Shown here: positions 18,190 to 25,056 of the stretch, piece after piece | Layout of the letters: each line of letters begins with the position of its first letter | Position numbering within the stretch: the first letter of the stretch is position 1 | Assembly: GCF_900111925.1 (NCBI RefSeq) | Contig: NZ_FOKA01000010.1 | Span: forward strand, 98,347 to 162,346 | Length of the DNA: 64,000 nt | Direction: 5' to 3' | Origin: Cellulomonas marina | GTDB lineage: Bacteria > Actinomycetota > Actinomycetes > Actinomycetales > Cellulomonadaceae | Program-made: the position numbers and the translations under genes | Notes under the pieces: model-generated | What the model was told of the DNA's origin: nothing | Database searches by the model: none | What the model saw: the letters and a program-made list of their open reading frames with translations, nothing else

Positions 18190-18195
18190 ATGCTA
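18190..18195 (-). promoter_or_regulatory. -10 element TAGCAT for a leaderless recC message
   Basis: TAGCAT on the minus strand ends 7 nt before the recC ATG, so transcription should begin at or next to the start codon. There is no Shine-Dalgarno sequence, consistent with leaderless translation. Confidence 0.55.
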
Positions 18196-18278
18196 GGCCA
18201 GGGGTCCGACACGACCGCCGGTCGCGCCGTCCCCTGTGGACGCCCGCGGTCAGGACCGGACCAGCGGCAGGCCCGGCG

Positions 18279-19214
18279 TCACGGGACGATGTGCCCCGCC
18301 GTCCGGAACAGCTCGTACCACTCCGCCCGCGTCAGCGGCAGGTCCGACCCCAGCGCCGCGTCCGTCACGCGCTGCGGCGTCGTCGTCCCGAGCACCACCT
18401 GCATCTGCGCGGGGTGCCGGGTGATCCAGGCCGTCGCGACGGCGATGGGCGGCACGTCGTACCGCGCCGCCAGCCGGTCGATGACCGCGTTGAGCTCGGC
18501 GTAGTCGGGGTTGCCGAGCAGCACGCCGGTGAAGAACCCGGCCTGGAACGGGGACCACGCCTGCACCGTGATGTCGTGCAGGCGGCAGTAGTCGACGATC
18601 CCGCCGCCGTCGCGGACCACGGACTGGTCCTCGGCCAGCATGTTCGCGGCCACGCCCTGCGCGACGAGCGGCGCGTGCGTGATGGACAGCTGGAGCTGGT
18701 TGGCGACGATCGGCTGCGTCACGTGCTTCTTCAGCAGGTCGATCTGCCGCGGCGTGTGGTTGGAGACGCCGAACGCGCGCACCTTCCCGGCGGCGTGCAG
18801 CTCGTCGAACGCGCGCGCCACCTCCTCCGGCTCGACGAGGGCGTCGGGCCGGTGCAGCAGCAGGATGTCGATCCGGTCGGTCCGCAGGGCGCGCAGCGAC
18901 CCCTCGACCGAGGACGTGATGTGCTCGTAGGAGAAGTCGAAGTAGCCCTCGTCCTTCACGATGCCGCACTTGGTCTGGATGGTCAGCGCGTCGCGCTCCG
19001 ACGGCGTCAGCGCCATGGCCTCCGCGAACCGCTCCTCGCAGCCGTGCAGCGTGCTGCCGTAGATGTCGGCGTGGTCCACGAAGTCGATGCCCGCGTCGCG
19101 GGCGGCGTGCACGAGGGCGCGCACCTCGTCGTCGGTCTTGTCCTGGATGCGCATGAGCCCGAGGACGACGTTCGGGGCGCTGATGTCGGTACCGGGCAGG
19201 GTGAGGGTCTTCAC
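18279..19214 (-). CDS. Aldo/keto reductase (YdhF-like)
   Basis: A 311-residue TIM-barrel NADPH-dependent reductase. The catalytic tetrad is visible: Asp and Tyr in DFVDHADIYGS, Lys in LTIQTKCGIVKDEG, His in RIDILLLHRPDALV. The C-terminal cofactor region includes ITRHPAQMQVVLGTTTPQRV. The start is a GTG (VKTLTLPGTDIS); no clear ribosome site precedes it. Only 18 bp separate it from the divergent ABC-F gene, so the two promoters must overlap each other or lie inside the genes. The substrate is unknown. Confidence 0.9.
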   Translation of the reverse strand: MKTLTLPGTDISAPNVVLGLMRIQDKTDDEVRALVHAARDAGIDFVDHADIYGSTLHGCEERFAEAMALTPSERDALTIQTKCGIVKDEGYFDFSYEHITSSVEGSLRALRTDRIDILLLHRPDALVEPEEVARAFDELHAAGKVRAFGVSNHTPRQIDLLKKHVTQPIVANQLQLSITHAPLVAQGVAANMLAEDQSVVRDGGGIVDYCRLHDITVQAWSPFQAGFFTGVLLGNPDYAELNAVIDRLAARYDVPPIAVATAWITRHPAQMQVVLGTTTPQRVTDAALGSDLPLTRAEWYELFRTAGHIVP

Positions 19215-19232
19215 ACCGACGAGGATGGACCC

Positions 19233-20879
19233 ATGACGGCGACCGTGCAGGCGAAGGGTGTGGGGGCGGGCTTCGGGGACCGGGAGCTGTTCACGGGGGT
19301 CGAGCTCGTCGTCGCGCCCGGGGACGTGGTGGGTCTCGTCGGGCCGAACGGGGCCGGCAAGAGCACGCTGCTGCAGGTCCTGGCCGGCCGTCGCGCGCCG
19401 GACGCGGGGACCGTGAGCGTCTCCCCGCCCGACGCGCGGCTGGGGTACCTCGCGCAGGAGGTGGAACGGCTGCCCGACGAGACCGTGCGCGCCCACCTCG
19501 AGCGGCGCACCGGCGTGGCCGCCGCGCAGGCGGCGATGGACGCGGCGGCCGACGCGCTGGGCGCCGGCGAGGCCGGCGCCGACGACCGCTACGCCACCGC
19601 CCTCGAGGACTGGCTGGCCCTCGGCGGCGCGGACCTCGACACGCGGCTGGGGCAGGTCGCGGAGGAGATCGGGCTGGGCGTCGACCTCGACGCGGCGATG
19701 ACGTCCCTGTCCGGCGGGCAGGCGGCGCGCGTGGGCCTGGCCGCGCTCCTGCTGTCCCGCTACGACCTCTACCTGCTCGACGAGCCGACGAACGACCTCG
19801 ACGCCGCCGGGCTGGACCTGCTCGAGGACTTCGTCGCCAGGTCCGAGGCGCCCGTCGTCGTCGTCAGCCACGACCGCGAGTTCCTCAGCCGGACCGTGAC
19901 GAGCGTCGTCGAGATCGACCGCAGCCTCCAGCGCGTCCTCGTCTACGGCGGCAGCTACGACGCCTACCTCGAGGAGCGCTCGACGGCCCGACGCCGCGCC
20001 CGCGAGGCGTACGAGGAGTACGCCGGCCGACGCGACGCCCTGGCTGCCCGCGCCCGCATGCAGCGCGCGTGGATGGAGAAGGGCGTGCGCAACGCCCGCC
20101 GCAAGGCCACCGACAACGACAAGCACGTGAAGGCGTTCCGCGGGCAGACCTCGGAGAAGCAGGCGGCGAAGGCCCGGCAGAGCGACCGCGCGCTGGAGCG
20201 CCTGGAGGTGGTGGAGGAGCCGCGCAAGGAGTGGCAGCTGCAGATGTCGATCGCCGCGGCGCCGCGGGCCGGTGCCGTCGTGGCCACCGCGCGGGCGGCG
20301 GTCGTCGAGCGCGGCGGCTTCCGGCTCGGGCCGGTGGACCTGCAGCTCGACTGGCAGGACCGCGTCGCGGTGACCGGTCCCAACGGTGCCGGCAAGTCCA
20401 CCCTGCTCGGCCTGCTGCTGGGCCGCGTGCGTCCGACGAGCGGGGACGCCGGCCTCGGCCCGGCGGTGCTCGTCGGGGAGGTGGACCAGGCGCGCGCGCT
20501 GTTCGAGGGCGACGAGCCGCTCGCCGACGCCTTCGCCCGCCAGGTGCCGGACTGGACGGGCGCGGACGTGCGCACGCTGCTGGCGAAGTTCGGGCTCGGG
20601 CGCCACCACGTGCCGCGGCCCGCGTCGTCGCTGTCGCCGGGGGAGCGCACACGGGCGGCGCTGGCGCTGCTGCAGGCCCGGGGCGTGAACCTCCTCGTGC
20701 TCGACGAGCCCACGAACCACCTGGACCTGCCCGCGATCGAGCAGCTCGAGGCCGCCCTGGAGGCCTTCGACGGCACGCTGCTGCTCGTCACGCACGACCG
20801 GCGGATGCTCGAGACGGTGCGGCTGACGCGGCGGCTGCACGTGGAGGACGGGGTGGTCGAGGAGGTCGCCGCGGGGTGA
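19233..20879 (+). CDS. ABC-F family ATPase
   Basis: A 548-residue protein with two ABC cassettes and no membrane segments, the layout of ABC-F translation factors or ribosome-protection proteins. Cassette 1: GPNGAGKSTLL (37-47), LSGGQAARVGLAALLL, YLLDEPTNDLD. Cassette 2: GPNGAGKSTLLGLLL, LSPGERTRAALALL, LVLDEPTNHLD. Between them is a charged, Arg/Lys/Glu-rich linker (about residues 245-330), as expected for the P-site tRNA interaction motif. The ATG at 19233 follows GAGGA. ABC-F paralogues differ in role; this may be housekeeping or give antibiotic resistance, and the sequence alone does not decide. Confidence 0.9.
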   Translation: MTATVQAKGVGAGFGDRELFTGVELVVAPGDVVGLVGPNGAGKSTLLQVLAGRRAPDAGTVSVSPPDARLGYLAQEVERLPDETVRAHLERRTGVAAAQAAMDAAADALGAGEAGADDRYATALEDWLALGGADLDTRLGQVAEEIGLGVDLDAAMTSLSGGQAARVGLAALLLSRYDLYLLDEPTNDLDAAGLDLLEDFVARSEAPVVVVSHDREFLSRTVTSVVEIDRSLQRVLVYGGSYDAYLEERSTARRRAREAYEEYAGRRDALAARARMQRAWMEKGVRNARRKATDNDKHVKAFRGQTSEKQAAKARQSDRALERLEVVEEPRKEWQLQMSIAAAPRAGAVVATARAAVVERGGFRLGPVDLQLDWQDRVAVTGPNGAGKSTLLGLLLGRVRPTSGDAGLGPAVLVGEVDQARALFEGDEPLADAFARQVPDWTGADVRTLLAKFGLGRHHVPRPASSLSPGERTRAALALLQARGVNLLVLDEPTNHLDLPAIEQLEAALEAFDGTLLLVTHDRRMLETVRLTRRLHVEDGVVEEVAAG

Positions 20880-20913
20880 AGGGGTGACGCCGGGGCGTGC
20901 GACGCTGTCGTCC

Positions 20914-21348
20914 ATGGCCTTCTTCCGCCGCCGCGACCGCGTCCGGGCCGACCTCGTCGAGGGCTTCGCCGTCACCGAAGCGGTCGCGCTGCAGACGGCG
21001 CTGGTCGGCGCGCTGCGGCCGGCGGAACGGGCGTCCGGCGCGGCCGTCCCCGCCGAGCTCGTGCTCGAGGCCGGGCTGGACGGGCGGGTCGTCGTCGTGT
21101 GGCGCAACGCCGTCGTGGGCTTCGTCCCGCCGGCGCGCGAGCGGGAGCTGGCCGTGCGGGTGGCGGGGGCGGGCCGCGCCCTGCTGACGGTCGCCGGGGC
21201 GGTGCACCGGGACGGCCCCTCCGGTCCGTGGCGGGTGTGGGCGGGGCCGGTCCCGCCGGCGGGCTTCCCGCGGCCCGCGCCCGACGAGGACCGCCTCGCC
21301 CCGCCGCCCCGGCGCGTGCTCGGCATCCCGCTCACCGACGGGCCGTAG
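20914..21348 (+). CDS. Hypothetical protein (144 aa)
   Basis: A basic-to-neutral protein starting MAFFRRRDRVRADLVEGF. It has alternating hydrophobic strands (ELVLEAGLDGRVVVVWRNAV, ALLTVAGAVHRDG) and a Pro-rich C-terminal part, suggesting a small beta-rich domain. An in-frame GTG at 20884 would add ten residues. It follows the ABC-F gene by 34 bp on the same strand and could be co-transcribed. No family is recognised. Confidence 0.6.
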   Translation: MAFFRRRDRVRADLVEGFAVTEAVALQTALVGALRPAERASGAAVPAELVLEAGLDGRVVVVWRNAVVGFVPPARERELAVRVAGAGRALLTVAGAVHRDGPSGPWRVWAGPVPPAGFPRPAPDEDRLAPPPRRVLGIPLTDGP

Positions 21349-21412
21349 GGCCACCGCGGCCGACCGGCGGCAGCAGCGCCGCGGCGGGGCTGGTGCGATG
21401 TCGGTGGCCGGG

Positions 21413-21428
21413 TAGAACATGTGTTCGT
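21413..21428 (+). promoter_or_regulatory. LexA (SOS) box at the start of dinB
   Basis: TAGAACATGTGTTCGT matches the Gram-positive SOS box CGAAC-N4-GTTCG at its core GAAC-N4-GTTC. The TAGAAC half also looks like a -10 element, placing the likely start of transcription next to the GTG start at 21427. LexA bound here would block the promoter directly. Confidence 0.75.
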
Positions 21429-22809
21429 GAGGACGACGAGAGGCGACCGGCCGGCAGGCGGAGCAGCGCCGCCCGCGACCGGCGACACCGCGGGCGACAC
21501 CGGGGAGGTGCGCCGGCGCGCGGCGATCCTGCACGCCGACCTCGACGCCTTCTACGCCTCCGTCGAGCAGCGGGACGACCGGCACCTGCGCGGGCTGCCC
21601 GTGGCCGTCGGCGGCGCGGCCGGTGGCGGCGTCGTGCTCGCCGCGTCCTACGAGGCGAAGCGACGCGGCGTGCGGACGGCGATGGGTGGGCGGCAGGCGC
21701 TCGCCATGTGCCCGGACCTCGTCTTCGTCCGGCCGCGCTTCGACGCCTACGTCGAGGCGAGCCGGGCGGTCTTCGCGGTGTTCCGGGACACGACGCCGCA
21801 GGTGCAGGCCGTGTCCATCGACGAGGCGTTCCTGGACGTCGCGGGTCTGCACCGGATCGACGTGCCGCCCGTGGACATCGCCGCGCGCGTGCGCCGGCGG
21901 GTGGCGCAGGAGGTGGGGCTGCCCATCACGGTCGGGGTGGCCCGCACGCCGTTCCTGGCGAAGGTCGCCAGCCGGGTGGCCAAGCCCGACGGGCTGCTGC
22001 TGGTCGACCCCGACGGGGAGGACGCGTTCCTGCACCCGCTCCCGGTCGAGGTGCTGTGGGGGGTGGGCGAGGTGACGGCGGCGAAGCTGCACGCCCACGG
22101 GCTGCGCACCGCGGGGGAGGTGGCCGCCCTGCCGGTGGGCGTGCTCGTCGGGCTGCTCGGGCCCGCAGCGGGTGCGCACCTCCATGCCGTCGTGCACGGC
22201 CGCACGCCGGTCCGGGTCGTCACGGACCGGGCGCGCGGGTCGATCGGCGCCCAGCGGGCGATCGGCCGCGGCCCGCACGAGGACGCCTTCGTCCGGGCGG
22301 CGCTGCAGGGCCTCGTGGACCGCGTCTGCCGGCGGCTGCGGGCGGCGCGGTCGACGGCGCGCACCGTCGTGCTGCGGCTGCGGTTCGGCGACTACACGAA
22401 GGCGACGCGCTCCCGATCGCTGCCGCAGGCCACGGCGTCGACGGCCGACGTGGCGGCGGCCGCGCTGCGCCTGCTCGACGAGGCCGGGCCGCTGGTCCGC
22501 GAGCGCGGGATCACGCTCGTCGGGGTCGCGCTGACCGGCCTCGGCTCCGACGCGTACCTGCAGCCGGCGCTGGCGCTCGACGGGCCGGACCGGACGGGCG
22601 TCGACGCGGCCCTGGACGCCGTGGCCGAGCGGTTCGGGTCCGGGACGGTCCTGCGCGGCAGCCTGCTGCGGCGGGGGGAGGGCTTCGAGGCCCCCCTGCC
22701 CGACGAGGGGCCGCCACGCGCGAGCCCGCCACGCGCGAGCCCGCCACGCGTGGCCCCGCCGGACGCGACCCCGCCGCGCGGGACCCCGCGACACCGTCCC
22801 GAGATGTGA
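21427..22809 (+). CDS. dinB: Y-family DNA polymerase IV (DinB type)
   Basis: A 460-residue translesion polymerase. Catalytic acidic residues are in AAILHADLDAFYASVEQ (near residue 38) and AVSIDEAFLDVAG (residues 130-140); the steric and fingers region is VVLAASYEAKRRGVRTAM, and the helix-hairpin-helix part is VEVLWGVGEVTAAKLHAHGL. The GTG at 21427 is preferred to the GTG at 21421 because of the promoter in the LexA box. The C-terminus after residue 425 is a Pro/Arg-rich tail from five 15-bp repeats; no clear clamp-binding motif was seen there. It is predicted to be induced by DNA damage. Confidence 0.9.
   Translation: MRTTRGDRPAGGAAPPATGDTAGDTGEVRRRAAILHADLDAFYASVEQRDDRHLRGLPVAVGGAAGGGVVLAASYEAKRRGVRTAMGGRQALAMCPDLVFVRPRFDAYVEASRAVFAVFRDTTPQVQAVSIDEAFLDVAGLHRIDVPPVDIAARVRRRVAQEVGLPITVGVARTPFLAKVASRVAKPDGLLLVDPDGEDAFLHPLPVEVLWGVGEVTAAKLHAHGLRTAGEVAALPVGVLVGLLGPAAGAHLHAVVHGRTPVRVVTDRARGSIGAQRAIGRGPHEDAFVRAALQGLVDRVCRRLRAARSTARTVVLRLRFGDYTKATRSRSLPQATASTADVAAAALRLLDEAGPLVRERGITLVGVALTGLGSDAYLQPALALDGPDRTGVDAALDAVAERFGSGTVLRGSLLRRGEGFEAPLPDEGPPRASPPRASPPRVAPPDATPPRGTPRHRPEM
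22711..22785. repeat. 15-bp tandem repeat in the dinB tail (5 copies)
   Basis: Units start at 22711, 22726, 22741, 22756 and 22771. The first two are identical (CCGCCACGCGCGAGC) and the rest are increasingly diverged. They encode Pro-Pro-Arg-Ala-Ser type pentads that extend the C-terminus beyond the polymerase fold. Confidence 0.8.
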
Positions 22810-22870
22810 CCGTGACCGCGCCGCCTTACTGTCGAAGGCGATCCCCGTCCCCAACGCCCGAGGCGTCCCC

Positions 22871-24160
22871 GTGAACCCCCTGCGTCGTCGCGCCACAGGT
22901 GCACAGCCCACCACCCCTCGACCCGACGGCGGGACCGGTGAGACCGGAGGCCGCACGGTCACGGACCGGTCGCTCGCGGCACCGACGGGGGCCGCGACCG
23001 CGCCCTCGTCGGGGACCGGCGGCCGCGGCTCGACCGCGATCGGGCGTCCGTCGCCGTGGCAGGACACCCTCGGACGGGCCGGGGTCCGGTCGCTGCAGCT
23101 CCTCGCCGTCCTGGCGCTCGTCGTCGTCGTCGCCTTCGCGATCAGCCGGTTGACGCTCGTCGTCATCCCCGTGCTGCTGGCCCTGGTGCTCGCGGCGGCG
23201 ATCCACCCGCTCGTCGCGCGCTTCGAGAAGGTGATGCCCGACATCGTGGCCACCTGGCTGGCGCTGCTGCTGCTCGCGGCGCTGCTGACGGGGATCATGG
23301 GCGCGGTCGTCGTGGCCGTGCTGCGCCAGTGGGACGAGCTGTCGGACTCGGCGGTCGAGGGTGCGCAGCAGCTCGTCGACTCCCTGTCCGGGCTGCCGTT
23401 CGACATCAGCAGCCAGCAGATCGAGGACCTGCGCGACTCCGCGACGGCGTTCCTCACCTCGAGCGCGTTCGGCACGGGCGCGATCGCGGGGGTCTCGGCC
23501 ACCGCGAACTTCGTCACCGGCCTGGTCTTCATGCTCGTCGTGCTGTTCTTCTTCCTCAAGGACGGGCCGCGCATCTGGTCGTTCTTGCTGCGGCCCTTCG
23601 AGGGCGAGCCGTACCTGCGGGCCCGCCGCGTGGGCACGCGGACCGTGCACACGCTGGGCGGGTACATCCGCGGAACGGCGATCGTCGCGGCGGTCGACGC
23701 GGTCGGCATCGGTGTCGGCCTGCTCATCCTCGGGGTGCCGCTGGCGATCCCGCTGGCCGTGCTGGTGTTCCTGCTCGCGTTCATCCCGCTCGTCGGCGCG
23801 ACCCTGGCGGGCGTGCTCGCCGCGCTCGTCGCACTGGTCACCAACGGCCCGACGGACGCGCTCATCGTCATCGCGATCGTCGTCGGGGTGAACCAGATCG
23901 AGGGCAACTTCCTCCAGCCCGTGGTCATGGCGCGCTCGCTGGCGCTGCACCCGCTGGTCATCCTCATCGCGCTGACCGTGGGCACGGTGCTCGTCGGGAT
24001 CACCGGGGCGGTGCTGGCGGTGCCGATCGCGGCCTCCGTCTGGGGCGCGCTGCAGGTGTGGAACGGCCCGCACGAGCCGGCCCATCCCGTGGCGCGCAAG
24101 GAGCGGCCGCCCGTGGAGGGGCAGGTCGCGGAGGGGCAGGTCGAGGCCTCGAAGCCCTGA
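22871..24160 (+). CDS. AI-2E family transporter (PerM/TqsA-like)
   Basis: A 429-residue membrane protein. Residues 1-65 are a disordered Gly/Thr/Ala-rich cytoplasmic leader. Then come helices LLAVLALVVVVAFAI and LVVIPVLLALVLAAAIHPL, a soluble amphipathic segment (about 150-210), VTGLVFMLVVLFFFLKDGPR, and the characteristic C-terminal group GGYIRGTAIVAAVDAVGIGV, LLAFIPLVGATLAGVLAAL, VGVNQIEGNFLQPVVMARSL (typical N-Q-x-E-G-x-x-L-x-P) and VLVGITGAVLAVPIAA. The family exports small molecules or ions and is badly named after autoinducer-2. The GTG at 22871 has GAGG upstream. Its stop is 2 bp from the stop of the next, convergent gene. Confidence 0.9.
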   Translation: MNPLRRRATGAQPTTPRPDGGTGETGGRTVTDRSLAAPTGAATAPSSGTGGRGSTAIGRPSPWQDTLGRAGVRSLQLLAVLALVVVVAFAISRLTLVVIPVLLALVLAAAIHPLVARFEKVMPDIVATWLALLLLAALLTGIMGAVVVAVLRQWDELSDSAVEGAQQLVDSLSGLPFDISSQQIEDLRDSATAFLTSSAFGTGAIAGVSATANFVTGLVFMLVVLFFFLKDGPRIWSFLLRPFEGEPYLRARRVGTRTVHTLGGYIRGTAIVAAVDAVGIGVGLLILGVPLAIPLAVLVFLLAFIPLVGATLAGVLAALVALVTNGPTDALIVIAIVVGVNQIEGNFLQPVVMARSLALHPLVILIALTVGTVLVGITGAVLAVPIAASVWGALQVWNGPHEPAHPVARKERPPVEGQVAEGQVEASKP

Positions 24161-24162
24161 CG

Positions 24163-24771
24163 TCAGGGGCCGCGCCGGCCGGCGCGCAGGAGCACGACCG
24201 CCACGAGCGGCCACAGCGCCTGCGCGCCGGCCACCGCGCGTTCGGACAGCCCGACGAGGTCGCCGGCGCCGGGGACGAGCGCCTGCAGCTCGACGACGAA
24301 CCACACCAACAGCCCGACGAGCACCACGGCGGCGACCGCTCCCACCCGCGGCGCCAGCGGACCGCGGCCGCCAGGCCGGACCGCCGCCGCCGGCCACACC
24401 GCCAGCGCGACGAAGGCGACGCCGGCCGCGAGGCCGTGGGGCCGGGGCGCGGCGTCCACGGGCAGGGCCCCCACCACGGCGGTCGCCACGCCGCCCAGTG
24501 CGTGCAGGGCCCGGGCGGCCCGCGGCAGGGGGCGCAGCGCCAGCGCGGTGGCGACGTGCGCGACGCCCGTCACCACGAGACCGGTCGTCATGACCCAGGG
24601 TGCCGTGGCGGTCGTGGCGGCCAGCGCGCTGATCGTCTCGCGCACGGGGTCGAACGAGGGTTGGAGGGCCGCCGCCGCGAGCCACCCGCCGACCATCGCG
24701 ACGGGCGCGAGCACGGCCGGCACGGGTGCCCAGCGCGGCAGGGCAGGGGTGTCGTCGGGCGAGGCGCTCAC
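24163..24771 (-). CDS. DUF998 family membrane protein
   Basis: A 202-residue protein with about six hydrophobic helices (APVAMVGGWLAAAALQP, PWVMTTGLVVTGVAHVATAL, ALHALGGVATAVVGALPVD, GLAAGVAFVALAVWPAAAV, AAVVLVGLLVWFVVELQALV, ALWPLVAVVLLRAG). The DPVRETISALAATTA segment near the first helix is typical of DUF998. The GTG start is preceded by TACGGT and a 6-nt spacer, a leaderless promoter. Function is unknown. It is divergent from the NRPS gene, with the PHO box between them. Confidence 0.8.
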   Translation of the reverse strand: MSASPDDTPALPRWAPVPAVLAPVAMVGGWLAAAALQPSFDPVRETISALAATTATAPWVMTTGLVVTGVAHVATALALRPLPRAARALHALGGVATAVVGALPVDAAPRPHGLAAGVAFVALAVWPAAAVRPGGRGPLAPRVGAVAAVVLVGLLVWFVVELQALVPGAGDLVGLSERAVAGAQALWPLVAVVLLRAGRRGP

Positions 24772-24777
24772 CGCGCG

Positions 24778-24783
24778 ACCGTA
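24778..24783 (-). promoter_or_regulatory. -10 element TACGGT for a leaderless DUF998 message
   Basis: TACGGT on the minus strand ends 6 nt before the GTG, the spacing expected when transcription begins at the start codon. No ribosome binding site is present. Confidence 0.55.
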
Positions 24784-24901
24784 CCGGCGCGTCGCCGCCC
24801 GTCCCGTCGCGCCGCAGCGGGTCGAACGGCAGCGACTCGCGGACCGGCCGAGCCGGGGCCGCGCCGACGCCCGCACCGGCGCGCCGGAGGCCCACCATGC
24901 G

Positions 24902-24934
24902 TCACGGTGACGTCGAGGTGAACAGCGGGTGACG
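24902..24934 (-). promoter_or_regulatory. Triple PHO box between the DUF998 and NRPS genes
   Basis: Read on the minus strand, three adjacent 11-nt units are CGTCACC-CGCT, GTTCACC-TCGA and CGTCACC-GTGA (plus coordinates 24924-24934, 24913-24923, 24902-24912). All three carry the TCACC core in exact 11-nt phase, as in actinobacterial PhoP operators. The site ends about 120 bp before the NRPS start and lies about 130 bp upstream of the DUF998 start. Orientation alone does not show which gene is controlled or whether it is repressed or activated. Confidence 0.65.
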
Positions 24935-25056
24935 GGTGCGGAGGACGTCGCCCCCCGGTGCCACACTCTCCCGGGCGGCGCACCGCCCGAGGACCTGCGG
25001 GACGGGTCCGGCACCACCGGGCGGCCCGCCGCCCCGCCAGAGGGAGCACGACCACC

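Noticed and set aside
14574..20879. A 2101-codon frame that seems to join antisense recC to the ABC-F gene
   Set aside because: Only the last 548 codons (from 19233) look like protein; the rest mirrors recC and the aldo/keto reductase. ABC-F proteins are about 550 residues.
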